DNA of 8,493 bases from DASXZH01 sp036502005 (GTDB lineage: Bacteria; Armatimonadota; Fimbriimonadia; Fimbriimonadales; Fimbriimonadaceae): the NCBI GenBank assembly GCA_036502005.1, contig DASXZH010000048.1, positions 1 through 8,493 of the forward strand, read 5' to 3'. Position 1 is the stretch's first letter. Every line of letters begins with the position of its first letter. Positions 5,099-8,493 of the stretch are shown here, piece by piece. The translations under genes and the position numbers were made by a program. The notes under the pieces are model-generated. The model was not told where the DNA came from and did not search any database. It worked only from the letters and a program-made list of their open reading frames with translations.

Positions 5099-7466
5099 AT
5101 TTACTTCTCTTCTTAACCAACGCCTCGACCGCGTCCGCCGCCTCCGATACGTCGTGCGTGTCGCACGTGATCGTTCCGTCCGGTGCAATCACATAAATCT
5201 GCGGAATGCCCTTTGCAGGGAAGTTCGTGTAGTCAACGGCCCCATCATAATCCATAAACAAAGGATAGGTAAAGCCCTTCTTATCCACGAACGCCTTCGC
5301 CTTATCAAAAGGCGTTCCAAGCATGTGAACGCCCAATACCACCACATTCTGGCCCTTATATTTGTTATAAAGGGCTTGCACCTGAGGCATGGCCATCACG
5401 CAGGGATGGCACCAAATCGCCCACATGTCCAATACCACGATCTTGCCCTTCAAATCGGCAGGGCTAACTTTGGTGCCGTTCAACCACTCGCCAAACTTGA
5501 TCTCGCCCGCTTTTTGGCCGCCCATGTCCTGTTCGATCTGGCCAGCGTTTCTTTGAGATTTTTCAAGCTTGATTACGACATCCTGCTGCCCGCCCTTGGC
5601 CGAAGCTGATCCGAATTCATCGCCTGTGCTGGGAACATACAAGAACACGTTTCCCCTTGGCACGCCCGTCATCGCAAACTCGCCCTTCTCGTCCGTCGTC
5701 GCCACAAGGTTATGTGCGGTGGTGCATTGAACAGGAATGCTCTTGGCCGGTTTGCCATCGGGCTCTAAAACCTTGCCGTGAAGCGTTGCATCGGCTCGGC
5801 CAATCATCAAATCATTGACTTTCAGCGTTTCACCCACCTTTACAGAAAGGTCGTTTGCCTGATTGCCGCCATAGCCGTTACAACTAACCTGCAGCATGTA
5901 TCCTGGCATGCCGCTAAAAACGCCATCTATAGTGTATGTGCCCGAAGCGTCCGTTGTAGCGCTGCCATAGGGAAAGACAAAGTTGTCGCGTGCTCCCATT
6001 GCGGCCACTTTGGCGTTCGCGACCGGAGTTCCGGCATCGTCCACAATCTTTCCCGTGAGCACGGAGGCTGGCGTGTTCAGAACAAAGTCGACTTGGTCCT
6101 TATCCATCAAGGTCGCCATTGCCGCGCAGGTAGCAGTTTTGGAAACTGCGAACAACTTTTGCCCCGGATTCAAAGGTTTCAAAAACTCGTAGTGTCCGGC
6201 ATCATCGGTGGTCGCATGATCCCCGGTAAATATCCAAACATCGGCTCCCGCCACCGGTTTGCCATTCCCGTCCTTCACCGTTCCATGAATTTTCTGAAGC
6301 GGCGGAAGCATCGTTGCCTTCGGCACAAAAATGGTGATCGGCGGGTTATGCGCCTCATCCACCGCGCCGTTGACGTCAATTTGGTCCGTCCACTCCAAAG
6401 TTTGATCCCCGATCTTTGGCACCTGTATCTGAAAGTCGCCGGGCTGCACGGCAAACTTAAAAACGCCGTCCGCGCCGGTTGTAATCTCCTGCCCTCCAAG
6501 CCTAACCAGCGCGCCTTTTACCGGCGCGCGAGATTCCTTTTCTAAGATCTTTCCCGTTAGATTCACTTTCGGGATAAGCGCCAGGTTCAGCCCGTCCAGA
6601 TCATTGCCCTCGGCTGTGTGGATCCCCTTTAACGGCACGCAGCAAAGATCATTGCCTTTCGTCGCCGTGAGATCGATCATTCCAGGCGCTGCCGTGAGTT
6701 CGTATCTGCCATCGGCTCCCGTCTGGGCGGAAGCTCCTTTGCCGAAAAAACCGTTATCGTGATAGACGAAGGTGGTGGCGTTCACTTGCGCGCCCTGAAC
6801 AGGCTGCCCATTTCGAGTAACCACTCCCGCCAGCGTAACCGGATGAAGAACCGAAACCGTAATGGACTCGTCGGCTTTTAGATTCTGCGTTTGATCAGTT
6901 AGAGCCGGATAGCCTTTTGCATCAACCTTGTAGTAAACCGCCGTGTCGGCGGCGATATCCAATATCTTAGCGATTCCGCTAACGTTCGTCGGAACCGGTT
7001 TGTTTCCGGGGGAAATCATAAAGCCCCGGCCATTGGGCGAAGTGATTATCATTTGGTCGATTGAAACCAACGCACCGCTAACCGGCTGCCTTTTCGCATC
7101 CACAATCTTGACCGTTAGCGCGAAGCTCTTGTCGTCCACCACCGCCGTTTCGCCATCGCTCTTAATGGTGGCCCTTCGCATGTTTCCGTTTGGAAACTGC
7201 ACCGCAACCGTAATAGGCAATGTGGATGCCTGAAAGCTTTGGAAGGTGAAGCTGCCGTCCGGCTCGGTCTTCGCGGTGAACATCTTGAACCGGCTCTTCG
7301 GGTCCTTCTCCGCATTGTCATAGAACCTATAGTCGACCTTTGCGCCTACCACCGGCGCGCCATTTTTGTCCACCAGCTTGGCATGCAGGTCGCTTTGCGC
7401 AATCGCGCATATCGATAAGAAGCTCGAAACAAGAACCATTGATAGCCGCGCCTTAACCATAGGCAA
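5097..7466 (-). CDS. Exported multi-module beta protein with C-terminal TlpA/ResA thioredoxin domain
   Basis: The 789-aa product has a signal peptide (about residues 1-24, ending AIAQ). Seven carboxypeptidase-regulatory-like modules of about 90 aa follow, each opening with a strand-turn motif such as GTVKDGNGKPVAGADV; they start near residues 28, 118, 212, 304, 394, 471 and 562. Residues 650-789 are a TlpA/ResA/AhpC-TSA thioredoxin fold with the redox site WCHPC at 685-689 and cis-proline P755 in GIPQIYVI. A thiol-disulfide role outside the cytoplasm follows from this domain; the modules probably bind partners or surfaces, which is inference. The TTG at 7466 has GAGGT five bases upstream; the ATG at 7460 lies 11 bases from it and is almost as likely, dropping two residues. 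The gene stands alone between two spacers carrying heptad arrays. Confidence 0.9.
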   Translation of the reverse strand: MPMVKARLSMVLVSSFLSICAIAQSDLHAKLVDKNGAPVVGAKVDYRFYDNAEKDPKSRFKMFTAKTEPDGSFTFQSFQASTLPITVAVQFPNGNMRRATIKSDGETAVVDDKSFALTVKIVDAKRQPVSGALVSIDQMIITSPNGRGFMISPGNKPVPTNVSGIAKILDIAADTAVYYKVDAKGYPALTDQTQNLKADESITVSVLHPVTLAGVVTRNGQPVQGAQVNATTFVYHDNGFFGKGASAQTGADGRYELTAAPGMIDLTATKGNDLCCVPLKGIHTAEGNDLDGLNLALIPKVNLTGKILEKESRAPVKGALVRLGGQEITTGADGVFKFAVQPGDFQIQVPKIGDQTLEWTDQIDVNGAVDEAHNPPITIFVPKATMLPPLQKIHGTVKDGNGKPVAGADVWIFTGDHATTDDAGHYEFLKPLNPGQKLFAVSKTATCAAMATLMDKDQVDFVLNTPASVLTGKIVDDAGTPVANAKVAAMGARDNFVFPYGSATTDASGTYTIDGVFSGMPGYMLQVSCNGYGGNQANDLSVKVGETLKVNDLMIGRADATLHGKVLEPDGKPAKSIPVQCTTAHNLVATTDEKGEFAMTGVPRGNVFLYVPSTGDEFGSASAKGGQQDVVIKLEKSQRNAGQIEQDMGGQKAGEIKFGEWLNGTKVSPADLKGKIVVLDMWAIWCHPCVMAMPQVQALYNKYKGQNVVVLGVHMLGTPFDKAKAFVDKKGFTYPLFMDYDGAVDYTNFPAKGIPQIYVIAPDGTITCDTHDVSEAADAVEALVKKRSK

Positions 7467-7486
7467 GTCTTACCTCAGCTGATTGG

Positions 7487-7506
7487 CGGGTTCGGTCAGT
7501 AACCCG
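7487..7506 (-). promoter_or_regulatory. Inverted repeat in the leader of the TlpA-like gene
   Basis: CGGGTT and AACCCG form a perfect 6-bp inverted repeat with an 8-base centre, ending 20 bases upstream of the TTG start. It could be an operator or a leader hairpin affecting translation. No partner site or clear promoter hexamers were found. Confidence 0.25.
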
Positions 7507-7535
7507 TTACTCTCATAAAAATCTCAGGCTGCGAC

Positions 7536-7605
7536 GAGTGCTAAGTGTGAAGTCCTGAGTGTCTAGTCCTGAGTCTTGAAATGCGAGAGTCGAACTCAAG
7601 AGTTT
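7536..7605 (+). repeat. Heptad (7-bp period) array 3
   Basis: Ten consecutive 7-mers, including GAGTGCT (7536), AAGTGTG, AAGTCCT (7550), GAGTGTC, TAGTCCT and GAGTCTT (7571), then more degenerate units. It is the inverted form of array 2: the reverse complement of 7535-7546 is ACTTAGCACTCG, which occurs on the plus strand at 5050-5061. Confidence 0.7.
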
Positions 7606-7684
7606 TGAGGCAGTCGCGAACCCACCTGAAGAGGTGACGGACATTAGCCCGGGCGGTCAAAGTCCCGCACCCTGAAAGGCCTAA

Positions 7685-7854
7685 TGCCATCCAGGTTTTA
7701 AAGAATCGAACTCAGATGTGGCCGGCGGATGCAGGCCCAAGGGGCTGAGAAGACTTAGCGAAGGCTGAAGGCCTGGTAATTAACGCCTGTTTTTCTCAAA
7801 GCCCCAAAGGGGCGACACCGGCGATTAGGTTCAGAATCAAAAAACTGGATGGCA
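7685..7854. repeat. Inverted repeat pair CTGGATGGCA, 170 bp end to end
   Basis: TGCCATCCAG at 7685-7694 and CTGGATGGCA at 7845-7854 are exact reverse complements. The similarity extends outward: each is followed, reading away from the centre, by a CCTGAAAGG or CTTTCAGG block and GGGTGC (7666-7680 and 7858-7872), with mismatches and one indel. It may be two inverted copies of one dispersed element or the ends of a small non-coding mobile unit. No coding sequence lies between them. Confidence 0.4.
7801..7813 (+). repeat. GCCCC/GGGGC mini-hairpin
   Basis: GCCCC and GGGGC flank an AAA loop. Similar tiny perfect hairpins with A-rich loops are at 7623-7636 (CACCT/AGGTG) and 7858-7868 (CCCT/AGGG, loop GAA), so the spacer appears to carry a family of them. 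Confidence 0.4.
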
Positions 7855-7928
7855 CTGCCCTGAAAGGGGTGCAAGACAATCCGATTTCGGCACTAAAAAC
7901 TGTTCTCCTTCCTGTTGTCCAACTTGAA

Positions 7929-7953
7929 GGCTTGCTTACAAGCCAGCTTTTTT
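7929..7953 (+). terminator. Terminator-like hairpin with T run
   Basis: GGCTTG (7929-7934) and CAAGCC (7939-7944) make a perfect 6-bp stem with a CTTA loop; AGC and then six T follow (7948-7953). The shape fits a rho-independent terminator reading rightwards, but no plus-strand gene precedes it, so it may belong to the repeat-derived sequence or end an unseen transcript. Confidence 0.3.
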
Positions 7954-7982
7954 CCAACCGACCTGTGACCAGTTCAGATAGC

Positions 7983-8020
7983 GAGTCCGCGAGCGTTGTC
8001 ATGTCGAGCGAAGCGAGACA
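7983..8020 (+). repeat. GAGTCCGCGA repeat copy 3 joined to a GTCGAGCGAAGCGAGAC element
   Basis: GAGTCCGCGAGCG (7983-7995) is identical to 143-155. It runs into ATGTCGAGCGAAGCGAGAC, a motif of a kind seen in the intergenic repeats of many bacteria, with an internal TCGAGCGAAGCGAG near-palindrome. Confidence 0.45.
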
Positions 8021-8042
8021 CAAGGGATTCTCCACCTCTTAA

Positions 8043-8103
8043 GGCAAATCGTTCAAATCTCCTTAAAGCCACTTGTGGCTTCCGGAGACTTGAACGATTT
8101 GCC
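8043..8103. repeat. 61-bp palindrome (long stem-loop)
   Basis: GGCAAATCGTTCAA (8043-8056) pairs perfectly with TTGAACGATTTGCC (8090-8103). After one mismatch TCTCC pairs with GGAGA (8058-8062 with 8084-8088). A 3x2 internal loop follows, then a 7-bp tip stem AAGCCAC/GTGGCTT (8066-8072 with 8075-8081). In total 26 base pairs are possible in 61 bases. There is no T run on either side, so a simple terminator is unlikely. Confidence 0.75.
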
Positions 8104-8260
8104 GGTAGGGGTAAGAGTAAGGTCCCGTCCCTCATTTCGGATTAGCCTCACTTCGGTCCCGATTCGATTCGCTCATTTTTCTGCGGCGGGATCTGGGGAG
8201 ATGACAGCGCTTTGCTCTTTGAACCGATTTGTAGGTCTGCCCGGCGCGACAGTCGTTCTC

Positions 8261-8364
8261 GGTCTCAGGTCTGCGTTCTAAGTTCTCCGTTCTACATTCC
8301 AGTTTCCGTCCGTTTACCGTTTACCGCTCACCGCTTAATCGCCCCCCAATCAAAAATCAAAAAT
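8261..8364 (+). repeat. Heptad (7-bp period) array 4
   Basis: Twelve 7-mers run without a break from GGTCTCA at 8261 through GTTCTAA (8275), GTTCTCC, GTTCTAC, two perfect CCGTTTA copies (8310-8323) and CCGCTCA, CCGCTTA to ATCGCCC at 8338. A 6-bp step follows and then two perfect CAAAAAT copies (8351-8364). It shares TTCTAAGTTCT, CCGTT-type units and the C-run plus CAAAAAT block with array 2, but in a different order. Confidence 0.8.
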
Positions 8365-8420
8365 CAAGGCATTATGGGGTTTTTTGTGGGTTGAGATTGA
8401 GTCTCCCCAGGAAAAAGAGA

Positions 8421-8493
8421 ATGGCCACTCTGAACCCTTGGAAGGTTCTGAAGCCTCTGGCTGCGAATTTCACTTCTTGGATCAAGGCATTTG
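8421..8493 (+). CDS. Start of an unidentified protein (runs off the window)
   Basis: An ATG at 8421 opens a frame that stays open to the window end (24 codons, MATLNPWKVLKPLAANFTSW and on). AGGA lies eight bases upstream, with a purine-rich AAAAAGAGA reaching the start, so initiation here is plausible. The peptide is amphipathic and helix-like with alternating basic and aromatic residues. Such starts occur, for instance, in membrane-associated subunits like NuoI, but 24 residues are too few to assign a family. The opposite strand is also open over the same bases without a good start signal, so even the strand is not certain. Confidence 0.5.
   Translation, partial: MATLNPWKVLKPLAANFTSWIKAF

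Larger units (their letters stand above)
7467..8420. other. Long repeat-rich spacer without a convincing gene
   Basis: About 950 bases between the TlpA-like gene and the partial gene at the right edge. Short open frames here have no recognisable protein, no ribosome-binding site and run through repeats. The content is two heptad arrays (7536-7605, 8261-8364), several small hairpins with loops of three or four bases (7623-7636, 7801-7813, 7858-7868), an inverted pair of CTGGATGGCA copies (7685-7694, 7845-7854), a GGCTTG hairpin followed by six T (7929-7953), a GAGTCCGCGA repeat beside GTCGAGCGAAGCGAGAC (7983-8020), and a 61-bp palindrome (8043-8103). I see no tRNA or rRNA. Confidence 0.65.

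Noticed and set aside
5778..6545. A 255-codon open frame on the plus strand
   Set aside because: It lies entirely antisense to the TlpA-like gene, has basic, low-information composition and no recognisable domain; it is a shadow of the real frame.
7796..8035. A 79-codon minus-strand open frame in the long spacer
   Set aside because: It crosses several hairpins and repeat copies and has no ribosome-binding site or recognisable sequence.
8043..8103. A tRNA, because of the GTTCAAATC stretch
   Set aside because: The bases fold as one long palindrome; no acceptor, D or anticodon arms with the right spacing exist.
1..8493. A new defence, toxin-antitoxin or biosynthetic system
   Set aside because: The recognisable genes are housekeeping or stress-related with unrelated roles; the two unknown small genes are convergent, not arranged as a toxin-antitoxin pair.

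Overview
The window looks like chromosomal DNA of a free-living diderm bacterium with roughly balanced base composition. Two proteins carry export signals, one with a periplasmic TlpA-type thioredoxin domain. Several starts lack a clear Shine-Dalgarno sequence. The spacers are long and full of short 7-bp tandem arrays and small palindromes. This style would fit Armatimonadota (Fimbriimonadia-like) or a similar deep-branching phylum, but that is an inference; no marker gene here fixes the lineage.

Layout. 1-136: the right end of an IS3-family insertion sequence, with the last 32 codons of its transposase and a TGA...-type terminal end. 230-3168 (minus strand): metH encoding only the homocysteine and folate modules of methionine synthase, then 4 bp later a decayed FKBP prolyl-isomerase gene (981-1202), then an intact exported two-domain FKBP (230-943). 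3300-3815 (plus): a DUF892/YciF-type ferritin-like protein, divergent from metH. 3816-4144: non-coding, with hairpins, a dispersed GAGTCCGCGA repeat and a heptad array. 4145-4531 (plus) and 4490-4900 (minus): two unrecognised small genes whose 3' ends overlap by 42 bp. 4988-5098: heptad array reaching the stop codon of the next gene. 5097-7466 (minus): an exported 789-aa protein with seven carboxypeptidase-regulatory-like beta modules followed by a TlpA/ResA thioredoxin domain with a WCHPC site. 7467-8420: almost a kilobase without a convincing gene, built of heptad arrays, small hairpins, inverted repeats and a 61-bp palindrome. 8421-8493 (plus): the beginning of a gene that runs out of the window.

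Function. The genes do not form one pathway. metH belongs to methionine/one-carbon metabolism and would need a cobalamin-binding partner encoded elsewhere. The FKBP and the TlpA-like protein both act on exported proteins or their thiols. The ferritin-like protein suggests a stress or metal role. I see no defence, CRISPR, secretion or biosynthetic system. The most unusual material is (a) the frameshifted, internally deleted FKBP copy hidden between metH and the intact FKBP, (b) the metH that ends after its pterin-binding domain, and (c) four drifting 7-bp repeat arrays that share motifs and occupy the spacers.
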